Assembly: GCA_030431055.1 (NCBI GenBank)
Contig: JAUIJA010000011.1
Location: 1 to 64,000 of the forward strand
Direction: 5' to 3'
Origin: Bacteroidia bacterium
GTDB taxonomy: Bacteria; Bacteroidota; Bacteroidia; Flavobacteriales; Flavobacteriaceae
Length of the DNA stretch: 64,000 bases
Shown here: piece by piece, positions 25,442 through 32,593 of the stretch
Numbering within the stretch: the first letter of the stretch is position 1
Layout of the letters: each line of letters starts with the position of its first letter
Translations under genes and position numbers: made by a program
Notes under the pieces: model-generated
Told to the model about the DNA's origin: nothing
What the model saw: only the letters and a program-made list of their open reading frames with translations
Databases searched by the model: none

Positions 25442-27547
25442 ATGAAAAAAATATTTGGCGCTTTATTATCATTCAGCGCAATAATGTCGTATAGTCAAAA
25501 CTCAAATCCAGAAAAGACTGAAAACGACAGTACGAAAATTACACTTTTAAACGAAGTAATTGTTTCTGAAATTAAGCAGAATAATCCATCTCAAGTATTT
25601 GTAGAACATGATTTTTCTGAAAAGGTTGTTCAACCAAAAAATTCGGGAGAATTATTTCAAAACATCAATGGATTTTCACTAATTAAAAGAGGAAATTATG
25701 CTGTTGACCCATCTTTTAGAGCTACGCAATACGAACAATTAAATGTTCAAATTGATGGTGGAACAAAAGCTTTTCACGCTTGTCCTAATAGAATGGATCC
25801 AGTAACTACATTGATAAACCCTGAAGAAGTTTCAAAAATTGAAATTATAAAAGGTCCATTTTCAATGCGTTTTGGAAACACTTTTGGAGGAATTGTAAAC
25901 TTAGTTTCAAAATCACCATCAGAATATAAAAAAGGTATTCATGGTTCGTTATCATCTGGGTATGAAAGTAACGGAAATTCAATGGTAAATATGTTATCAT
26001 TAGGTTCAAAAATTAAAAAGTTTGATATTTCGGGTAATTTCAGTTATCGCGATTATGGAAATTATGAAGATGGAAATCAAAATGAAATTCCTTCTTCTTT
26101 TAGAAGTATTAGTTATGGATTAAAAGCAGGTTACGACATTGCAAAAAACCAAAGGATTCAAGCTACTTTTAGACAAAACTTTGGTAGAGATGTTTTACAC
26201 GCAGGTTTACCTATGGATACTGATGAAGACAATAGTACTTTAGCAAATATTGATTATAAATTTAAGGCTAAATCGACCATTTTTAAAGGATTAAATGCGA
26301 AAGCTTATTATTCTTTTGTAGATCATATTATGAGTAACTACAAGCGCGCAACTTTTAACAGAATGGAAGCTATTGCAAAAGTTGAAGCCTTAACTTTAGG
26401 AGGAAAACTTGAAAGTGAATGGAAACTTGGAAATAGTACAAAATTATTTTCAGGTATTGATGTTGTCGCTTTATCAAGAAAAGGCAATCGAGACCGATTA
26501 ATGAAACTGGACATGATGGGAAATCCGTTACCGATGCCAATGGCTTTTACTGACAAAGTTTGGCAAGACAGTTATACTAATGATTATGGATTTTTCTCTG
26601 AAGCAAAAATAAAACCTTCTGAAAATTCAATTATAACCATTGGAGCAAGAGTTGATTATGTAGTTTCTGAAGCACAAGATCCAGATGCTACTTTTTTAGC
26701 ACTTTATCCTGATTTAGACAAACGCAATGAAACTCTTTTTAGTGGGACAGTTTCTTACCAACATAGTTTTAATCAAAACTATTCATTTGAGGCTTCTTTT
26801 GGTCGTGGTGCAAGACCGGCAAATATTGAAGAGCGTTTTATTTCTAATTTTAACATCGGTAGAGATGCTTATGAATACATTGGTAATCCTGATTTAAAGC
26901 CCGAAATCAATAATCAGTTCGAACTTAGCTTTAAAGGAAAAACAGAATTTTCAGGATTTTTTAATTCTTTTGAATTTGGTACTTCAGTTTTCTATTCGAT
27001 TTATGAAAATTATATTTTAGGAGTTGTTGATGAAACGCTAATTAGAAAATATAATCCTACTATGAACCCTATTCACCCAAAAGTATTTAGAAATATCGAC
27101 AATGCTTTAAAAACTGGATTTGAAATAAATGGAAACTTACAATTTTACAAGAACTTCGATTTAGATGCTAAAGTTTCTTACACGTATACAGAAAACAAGG
27201 ATTTTAATGAAAGTTTGCCATTAACTCCACCTTTAATTACACGGTTAAAATTGGGTTACGAGAACAAAAAATTCTGGACAAACATTCAATACACTTTAAC
27301 AGCTAAACAAAATAAGATTTCTGAAAGTTATGATGAATTAGCAACTGCAGGCTATGAAGTAATGGATTTTAACATTGGTTACAAACCTATTGAGAAACTT
27401 TCTATAGGAATGGGTGTTTTAAATGTGTTTGATCAATATTACAACGATCATTTAACATTTGCATTTAACAATGTTGCTGGTTATGGAAGAGTACCAATTA
27501 CTGAACCAGGCCGAAACATTACACTTTTTGTAAATTATAAGTTTTAA
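25442..27547 (+). CDS. TonB-dependent copper receptor (OprC/NosA-like)
   Basis: 701 residues. Signal peptide (KKIFGALLSFSAIMSYSQ), plug domain at about 45-160 and a 22-strand-type barrel ending in an aromatic residue (NITLFVNYKF). The plug contains HACPNRMDPVTTL (112-124), matching the C-x-x-R-M-D-P signature I know from TonB copper receptors (OprC, NosA), and KIEIIKGPFSMRFGNTFGGI. It would take up copper or a copper chelate across the outer membrane. Copper supply fits a block rich in redox enzymes. No TonB/ExbBD genes are present. Ends at a bidirectional terminator. Confidence 0.87.
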   Translation: MKKIFGALLSFSAIMSYSQNSNPEKTENDSTKITLLNEVIVSEIKQNNPSQVFVEHDFSEKVVQPKNSGELFQNINGFSLIKRGNYAVDPSFRATQYEQLNVQIDGGTKAFHACPNRMDPVTTLINPEEVSKIEIIKGPFSMRFGNTFGGIVNLVSKSPSEYKKGIHGSLSSGYESNGNSMVNMLSLGSKIKKFDISGNFSYRDYGNYEDGNQNEIPSSFRSISYGLKAGYDIAKNQRIQATFRQNFGRDVLHAGLPMDTDEDNSTLANIDYKFKAKSTIFKGLNAKAYYSFVDHIMSNYKRATFNRMEAIAKVEALTLGGKLESEWKLGNSTKLFSGIDVVALSRKGNRDRLMKLDMMGNPLPMPMAFTDKVWQDSYTNDYGFFSEAKIKPSENSIITIGARVDYVVSEAQDPDATFLALYPDLDKRNETLFSGTVSYQHSFNQNYSFEASFGRGARPANIEERFISNFNIGRDAYEYIGNPDLKPEINNQFELSFKGKTEFSGFFNSFEFGTSVFYSIYENYILGVVDETLIRKYNPTMNPIHPKVFRNIDNALKTGFEINGNLQFYKNFDLDAKVSYTYTENKDFNESLPLTPPLITRLKLGYENKKFWTNIQYTLTAKQNKISESYDELATAGYEVMDFNIGYKPIEKLSIGMGVLNVFDQYYNDHLTFAFNNVAGYGRVPITEPGRNITLFVNYKF

Positions 27548-27549
27548 TA

Positions 27550-27580
27550 AAAAAAGCCCACTTTAAAGTGGGCTTTTTTT
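27550..27580. terminator. Bidirectional terminator between the copper receptor and methyltransferase
   Basis: Perfect stem GCCCACTTT (27556-27564) / AAAGTGGGC (27565-27573) flanked by A and T runs. It serves both convergent genes. Confidence 0.9.
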
Positions 27581-28180
27581 TTATTTTTTTACTGCTAAAA
27601 ATCGTATTACAGATGCTTCGCCTTGATGATATTTTCCTTCATTAAGATGTATTGTCTTTTTTTCAAATTGCTCAAAAACAACATTTGGAAATTCTTCCTT
27701 AATTTCTTCTTCAGAAAAAAGCATATCAACATCTTTAGGTCCGCCTGAATTGTTCCCTAACTGCTCTTTACTATAAGCTTCAAAAATAATTTTACCACCT
27801 GGCTTTAAAAATGTTAGTAATCTCATATGCGCTTCACTTCTAATATCTTTAGGAAAATGTGCAAAAATTAAAACCAATGCATCAAAACTATTTTCTTGAT
27901 AATTACATTGTAAAACATCAAATACCGAATAATTAATTTTTACATTATTTTTTTCAGCAAATACTAAAGCTTTACTTTTGGCTGATTCACTATAGTCAAA
28001 AGCGTAAACCTCAAATCCGTTTTGTGCTGCAAATGCAGCATTTCTTCCTTCACCTTCGGCGGGAAATAATACTTTTGATTTATCTTCTAAAAAAGCAATA
28101 TTGTTTTTAAAAAAATCATTTGGAGCAATTCCATATGCAAAACCTTCTTCTGCGTAGCGTTCATTCCAAAATTCTTTCAT
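27581..28180 (-). CDS. Class I SAM-dependent methyltransferase
   Basis: 199 residues. It begins MKEFWNERYAEEGFAYGIAP, like thiopurine/tellurite-resistance-type methyltransferases, with a variant motif I FPAEGEGRNAAFAA (about 39-52), AFDYSESA as the acidic ribose-binding loop and VLIFAHFP as motif IV. The substrate cannot be read; relatives methylate chalcogen or thiol compounds. Last gene of the operon cytochrome c, DUF6132, methyltransferase; its ATG overlaps the preceding stop by one base. Confidence 0.82.
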   Translation of the reverse strand: MKEFWNERYAEEGFAYGIAPNDFFKNNIAFLEDKSKVLFPAEGEGRNAAFAAQNGFEVYAFDYSESAKSKALVFAEKNNVKINYSVFDVLQCNYQENSFDALVLIFAHFPKDIRSEAHMRLLTFLKPGGKIIFEAYSKEQLGNNSGGPKDVDMLFSEEEIKEEFPNVVFEQFEKKTIHLNEGKYHQGEASVIRFLAVKK

Positions 28181-28383
28181 TATTTCTTTTCTCTTTTAGG
28201 TGAAGTTACAAACATATTAAATAATAATCCGCCCATTAAACCTCCATAAAGTGTACTATTTAATGGCTTTGATGTAATTGCACAAGTTCCTGATGCACAA
28301 CCTACATAATAGTAATATGCGTAGCCAACAATTAAACCAACGACAACTCCAATCCCTGTAACTATATATTGTTTTTTAGTCAT
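28180..28383 (-). CDS. DUF6132-type small membrane protein with GCxSGxC motif
   Basis: 67 residues: a Gly-rich first helix (about 8-27), a loop with VGCASGTCAITSKPLNST, a second Gly-rich helix (LYGGLMGGLLFNMF) and a basic tail. The CxxxxC loop between helices, followed by Thr-Ser-Lys-Pro, is typical of DUF6132 proteins. It overlaps the cytochrome gene by 4 nt (ATGA) and the methyltransferase by 1 nt, so all three are translationally coupled. Proposed role: membrane thiol or sulfur handling; unproven. Confidence 0.78.
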   Translation of the reverse strand: MTKKQYIVTGIGVVVGLIVGYAYYYYVGCASGTCAITSKPLNSTLYGGLMGGLLFNMFVTSPKREKK

Positions 28384-29366
28384 TTTTTTTCCTTATTAAA
28401 TGTTATACTCCAAATTCCTCTTACTTCATTTTCTCCGTAACCTGTTGCTAAGTCATTTGGATATAATTCTGTTATTTTCATTTGAACTTCTGACTTTATA
28501 TTTTCTTTTTTTCCGTGACATTGTAAACACATTGTATTAGTTACAATAGGATAATAAAAGTGAATAGTATTACCTTCTTCTTTAGTTATTGGTTTAACTT
28601 CTTTATTTTCAGCAACAAGACTTTTAAATTCATTTATATATTCCAATTCTTCAGAGTTTGCTTTATTATTTGGATTTCTATTTTTGTCTGAAACTCTTTT
28701 AATTTTTGCATTATAATGAACCGACATACTATCAGTTAATGGCATTGCCTCATGATTACAAAAAGCTAAAGCTTCTTCAGTTCCTTTCTTTTGAATGGTT
28801 CCCATCAAATTTTTACCCAAAACTTTTTTAGTCCCTAAAGCATATTCTAAACCAATATCTGCAAATGATTTTTCTTTTTCTTCATTTTTAAATTCTTGAC
28901 CGCTCTGTTCCCAATTTTCATTTCCGTGACCTTGCCAATGTGCTTTAAACCAAGTTGGTTCTTCAATTTTATAATCATACATAAAAGCAGCAATTTTAAA
29001 AGTTACACTATCTGGAAAAGCTTGTTTAGGCATAACTCCAAATTTACGAACAGCTCCATACATTAATGCCTTTTCTTCCGTTGGATTCTCAACAAAACTA
29101 TTCAATGCTTTTATAAATTCGTCTTTATTATAACCCTCTTTATCAATATATCGTGCTTTTATAGCAACCATTGGTGGTGCAACTCTACCTTCATTTTCTC
29201 CAGCTGATGGATTATGACATAAATAGCAATGCTTTTCCATGAGAGCTTGTGCTTCTGAAGGATTATATATAACCGCTAAGTCTTTTTCTTTAACAAAATT
29301 ATCCTTTTTCTTTTGACAACCTACAAAAAGCAGTAAAGTCAAGAAACTAAACAATAAAAGCCTCAT
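28380..29366 (-). CDS. Cytochrome c lipoprotein with C-terminal DUF3365 (Tll0287-like) haem domain
   Basis: 328 residues. Lipobox LLFVGC (Cys17). The first haem site, CYLCH (47-51), is in a cytochrome-c-like domain with methionine candidates in the GVMPKQ region. The second, CLQCH (280-284), is at the end of a DUF3365-like domain (LAFCNHEAMPLTDSMS, KIKRVSDKNRNPNNKANSEE). DUF3365/Tll0287 proteins are haem-based redox sensors or electron carriers. The fusion to an N-terminal cytochrome c suggests periplasmic electron transfer or ligand sensing. Divergent from the cytochrome c peroxidase and sharing one CRP/FNR-type site with it. Confidence 0.85.
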   Translation of the reverse strand: MRLLLFSFLTLLLFVGCQKKKDNFVKEKDLAVIYNPSEAQALMEKHCYLCHNPSAGENEGRVAPPMVAIKARYIDKEGYNKDEFIKALNSFVENPTEEKALMYGAVRKFGVMPKQAFPDSVTFKIAAFMYDYKIEEPTWFKAHWQGHGNENWEQSGQEFKNEEKEKSFADIGLEYALGTKKVLGKNLMGTIQKKGTEEALAFCNHEAMPLTDSMSVHYNAKIKRVSDKNRNPNNKANSEELEYINEFKSLVAENKEVKPITKEEGNTIHFYYPIVTNTMCLQCHGKKENIKSEVQMKITELYPNDLATGYGENEVRGIWSITFNKEKK

Positions 29367-29393
29367 AATACTTAATTTTCATTAGTTTAAATA

Positions 29394-29466
29394 CAAATTT
29401 ACAATTTAAGTATAATGTTTCAGTAACTGAGGTTACAATCTCATTTTTACAAAAAGTTTATCTTTG
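29394..29466. promoter_or_regulatory. Divergent promoters sharing one GTAAC-N4-GTTAC palindrome
   Basis: GTAACTGAGGTTAC (29423-29436) is a perfect palindrome. To its right, box TATCTTTG (29459-29466, + strand) serves the peroxidase, and the palindrome centre is 29.5 bp from its first base. To its left, reverse-strand box TAAATTTG (29401-29394) serves the cytochrome/DUF3365 operon at 28.5 bp. One dimer could activate both promoters in a class II position. Confidence 0.72.
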
Positions 29467-29489
29467 CTAACTACTTAGAAATTTAGTTT

Positions 29490-30581
29490 ATGAAAAGAAT
29501 TTTATTTATCGCAACCTTTGCAACCTTATTTAGTTGTAAAAATGAAAATTATGACACCGTTAAAAACGAAGAAAAAAGCAATATTAAAACAGCTTTAATG
29601 ATTGAAGCTAGTGATTATTTTAAACCTATTTCGAGTGTTGCAAACAACAATCTTCCAGATAATTTTCAGGAATTAAATAATCCTGTAAATATTACATCTG
29701 TTAAATATGAAAATACTCTAAATGATAAAGAATTACTAGGGCAAAAACTATACTTCGATAAACGCTTATCAAAAAATGGAACAATTAGTTGTAATTCTTG
29801 TCATAATTTAAATACGTATGGTGTTGATAATTCTCCTACGTCTTTAGGTGATACTAAAGAGTTTGGAGCTAGAAATTCTCCAAGTACGCTTTACGCTTCG
29901 CTACATTTTAAACAATTTTGGGATGGTCGTGCAAAAGATGTTGAAGAACAAGCAGGTATGCCAATTTTAAATCCGGTTGAACATTCGATTCCATCAGAAA
30001 GTTTCTTAGTTAATAGATTGAGAGGAATTGAAGAATATCAAAAGCTATTTAAAAATGTTTATTCTAGTGATGAACAACCAATTACTTATGATAATTTAAC
30101 CAATGCTATAGGTGCTTTTGAACGTAAATTATTACCAGAAAGTAGATTTGACAGATGGTTAGATGGTAACGATGATGCTTTAGACGAAACTGAAAAAGCA
30201 GGTTTACAAACTTTTATAAACAAAGAATGCGTTACTTGTCATAGCGGAGTTGCTTTTGGTGGGCAAATGATGCAAAAATTCGGACTTCACGGAGATTATT
30301 GGGTTCACACTAAAAGTGAGAAAAAAGATACTGGTTTACACGAAGTAACCAATAACGATTCTGACAAGTATATTTTTAAAGTACCAAGTTTACGAAATGT
30401 TGAAAAAACGTATCCATATTTTCATGACGGTTCTGTAAATGATTTAAAAACTGCAGTAAAAATTATGGGTGAACTTCAAACTACTAAAAAACTATCAGAT
30501 AAAGATGCTGATAACATTGTAGCGTTCTTAAAAACATTGACTGCAGATATTGATGATAAATACAAAAAATCCGATTTATAA
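29490..30581 (+). CDS. Di-haem cytochrome c peroxidase (MauG/CcpA family), lipoprotein
   Basis: 363 residues. Lipobox LFSC (Cys16). Two c-haem sites, CNSCH (101-105) and CVTCH (247-251), in the order and spacing of bacterial cytochrome c peroxidases, with conserved LGQKLYFDKRLSKNGTISC, LYASLHFKQFWDGRAKDVEEQ and KVPSLRNVEKTYPYFHDG. It reduces H2O2 in the periplasm using electrons from cytochrome c. The stop codon lies inside its own terminator hairpin. The upstream CRP/FNR-type site suggests induction under low oxygen or redox stress. Confidence 0.93.
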   Translation: MKRILFIATFATLFSCKNENYDTVKNEEKSNIKTALMIEASDYFKPISSVANNNLPDNFQELNNPVNITSVKYENTLNDKELLGQKLYFDKRLSKNGTISCNSCHNLNTYGVDNSPTSLGDTKEFGARNSPSTLYASLHFKQFWDGRAKDVEEQAGMPILNPVEHSIPSESFLVNRLRGIEEYQKLFKNVYSSDEQPITYDNLTNAIGAFERKLLPESRFDRWLDGNDDALDETEKAGLQTFINKECVTCHSGVAFGGQMMQKFGLHGDYWVHTKSEKKDTGLHEVTNNDSDKYIFKVPSLRNVEKTYPYFHDGSVNDLKTAVKIMGELQTTKKLSDKDADNIVAFLKTLTADIDDKYKKSDL

Positions 30582-30592
30582 AATCGGATTTT
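30566..30592. terminator. Terminator of the peroxidase gene (also faces argS)
   Basis: Stem AAAATCCGATTT (30566-30577) / AAATCGGATTTT (30581-30592) with loop ATA, followed by a T run. The TAA stop (30579-30581) is in the loop. It can also end argS on the other strand. Confidence 0.85.
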
Positions 30593-30616
30593 TTTTAAAC
30601 TATATAATTTTTAAAC

Positions 30617-32401
30617 TTACATTCTTTCAGGAACTTGAATTCCTAATAAGTGAAAAGCATTTTTAATTGTTTGTCCGACAGTTTTTGATAACTGAACTCT
30701 GAATATTTTCTTATTCACATCTGTTTCGCCTAAAATAGAAACATTTTGATAGAACGAATTAAATTCTTTTACCAAATCATACGTATAATTCGCAATTAAA
30801 GCTGGACTATTATTTGCTGCTGCATTTTGAATTACTTCTGGAAACAACTGAACTTGTTTAATTAATTCTTTTTCCTTTTCGTGCATTTCAACTTCGCTCG
30901 ATGTGACAGTTTTTGAATAATCAAAATCGGCTTTTCTTAAAATCGATTGGATACGCGCATAAGTATATTGAATAAACGGACCTGTATTTCCATTAAAATC
31001 TACCGATTCTTCTGGATTGAACAACATTTGCTTTTTAGGATCAACTTTTAACATATAATATTTCAAAGCTCCTAAACCAATGGTTTTATACAATTCAGCT
31101 TTTTCTTCTTCAGAATAGCCATCCAGTTTGCCTAATTCTTCCGAAATTCTTTGAGCAGTTTCTGTCATTTCACTCATTAAATCATCAGCATCTACAACAG
31201 TTCCTTCACGAGATTTCATTTTTCCAGAAGGTAACTCTACCATTCCGTAAGACAAATGATATAAATGTTGTGCCCAATCGAAACCTAACTTCTTCAAGAT
31301 TAAAAACAACACTTTAAAGTGATAATCTTGCTCGTTACCTACGGTATAAACCATTCCACCAATATCTGGATAATCTTTTACACGTTGAATAGCTGTTCCA
31401 ATATCTTGCGTCATATAAACCGCAGTTCCATCTGCACGTAAAACTAATTTTTCGTCTAAACCTTCATCGGTTAAATCTATCCAAACAGAACCATCTTCTT
31501 TTTTGAAGAAAACGCCTCTTTGTAAGCCATCTTCAACTACATCTTTCCCTAATAAATAGGTATTACTTTCATAATAATTTTTATCAAAATTAACACCTAA
31601 ATTATCGTAAGTAACTGCAAAACCATCATAAACCCATTGGTTCATTTCTTTCCAAAGTGCTACAACTTCTTCATCGCCAGCTTCCCATTTTCGCAACATT
31701 TCTTGAGCTTCTAGAATTAATTGCGCTTCTTTTTTAGCTTCATCTTCTGATTTTCCTTCAGCCATTAACGCTTTAATTTCAGCTTTGTAATTTTTATCAA
31801 ATTCAACATAGAAGTTTCCTACCAACTTATCTCCTTTTAAACCTGTAGATTCTGGCGTTTGATTTTTTCCGAATTTTTGCCAAGCCAACATTGACTTACA
31901 AATATGAATTCCTCTATCGTTAATAATTTGAGTTTTGTATGATTTTTTACCCGAAGCTTTTATTATTTCGGCAACTGAAAACCCTAATAAGATATTACGA
32001 ATATGTCCTAAATGCAACGGTTTATTCGTATTTGGCGAAGAATATTCTACCATAATTGCTTTTTCATCAGCTTTCGGATCAGTATAACCAAAAGTCTCAT
32101 TTTCCTTAATCGAATTAAAGAAATTGATATAAAAAGCATCGGAAATTACAATATTTAAGAAACCAGCAACAACATTGAATTTTTCAACTTCGGCAACATT
32201 TTCAACTAAATATTCGCCAATTTTATTTCCTATCTCAACCGGATTTCCTTTTAATTGTTTAACTAAAGGAAACACAACCATAGTAATATCACCTTCAAAA
32301 TCTTTCCTTGTTGCTTGAAATTCAACTTTTTCAATTTCTAAATCGAATATTTTTTTAACCGCAACTTTAATGTGATTTGTAAGTGTTTCTTGTACTGTCA
32401 T
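30617..32401 (-). CDS. argS: Arginyl-tRNA synthetase
   Basis: 594 residues from the ATG at 32399-32401 (MTVQETLTNHIKVAVKKIFD); an in-frame ATG 24 bp upstream adds only a poor leader. N-terminal Add-1 domain, the HIGH-type signature PNTNKPLHLGHIRNILLG, the ArgRS-specific KMKSREGTVV replacing KMSKS, and the DALR anticodon-binding domain from about 470 (NTGPFIQYTYARIQSILRK). Class I cytoplasmic synthetase charging tRNA-Arg. Transcribed alone. Confidence 0.97.
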   Translation of the reverse strand: MTVQETLTNHIKVAVKKIFDLEIEKVEFQATRKDFEGDITMVVFPLVKQLKGNPVEIGNKIGEYLVENVAEVEKFNVVAGFLNIVISDAFYINFFNSIKENETFGYTDPKADEKAIMVEYSSPNTNKPLHLGHIRNILLGFSVAEIIKASGKKSYKTQIINDRGIHICKSMLAWQKFGKNQTPESTGLKGDKLVGNFYVEFDKNYKAEIKALMAEGKSEDEAKKEAQLILEAQEMLRKWEAGDEEVVALWKEMNQWVYDGFAVTYDNLGVNFDKNYYESNTYLLGKDVVEDGLQRGVFFKKEDGSVWIDLTDEGLDEKLVLRADGTAVYMTQDIGTAIQRVKDYPDIGGMVYTVGNEQDYHFKVLFLILKKLGFDWAQHLYHLSYGMVELPSGKMKSREGTVVDADDLMSEMTETAQRISEELGKLDGYSEEEKAELYKTIGLGALKYYMLKVDPKKQMLFNPEESVDFNGNTGPFIQYTYARIQSILRKADFDYSKTVTSSEVEMHEKEKELIKQVQLFPEVIQNAAANNSPALIANYTYDLVKEFNSFYQNVSILGETDVNKKIFRVQLSKTVGQTIKNAFHLLGIQVPERM

Positions 32402-32432
32402 TTCCTTTAATTTTTGAAGATGCAAATTTAAG

Positions 32433-32467
32433 AATAAGTGGTTAGTAATCGGTAATAAGTGGTTAGT
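32433..32467. repeat. Heptamer repeat array upstream of argS
   Basis: Five consecutive 7-bp units: AATAAGT, GGTTAGT, AATCGGT, AATAAGT, GGTTAGT. The first two units are repeated exactly as the last two, 21 bp away. AGT recurs with period 7. Confidence 0.65.
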
Positions 32468-32593
32468 TTTTTTCGATATCTAGATTTAAGAATGTTAAAG
32501 AAATGATAAAAAAAATATTCTGTGTAACGAAAATCACTTTTTAATGTCTTGTTTAGAACAATCATCAATTAAAAAAACTAAACAATCAATCTA

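Noticed and set aside
32524..32537. GTAACGAAAATCAC upstream of the TonB receptor as another CRP/FNR-type site
   Set aside because: Two mismatches, and no TAnnTTTG box at 28-30 bp downstream of its centre.
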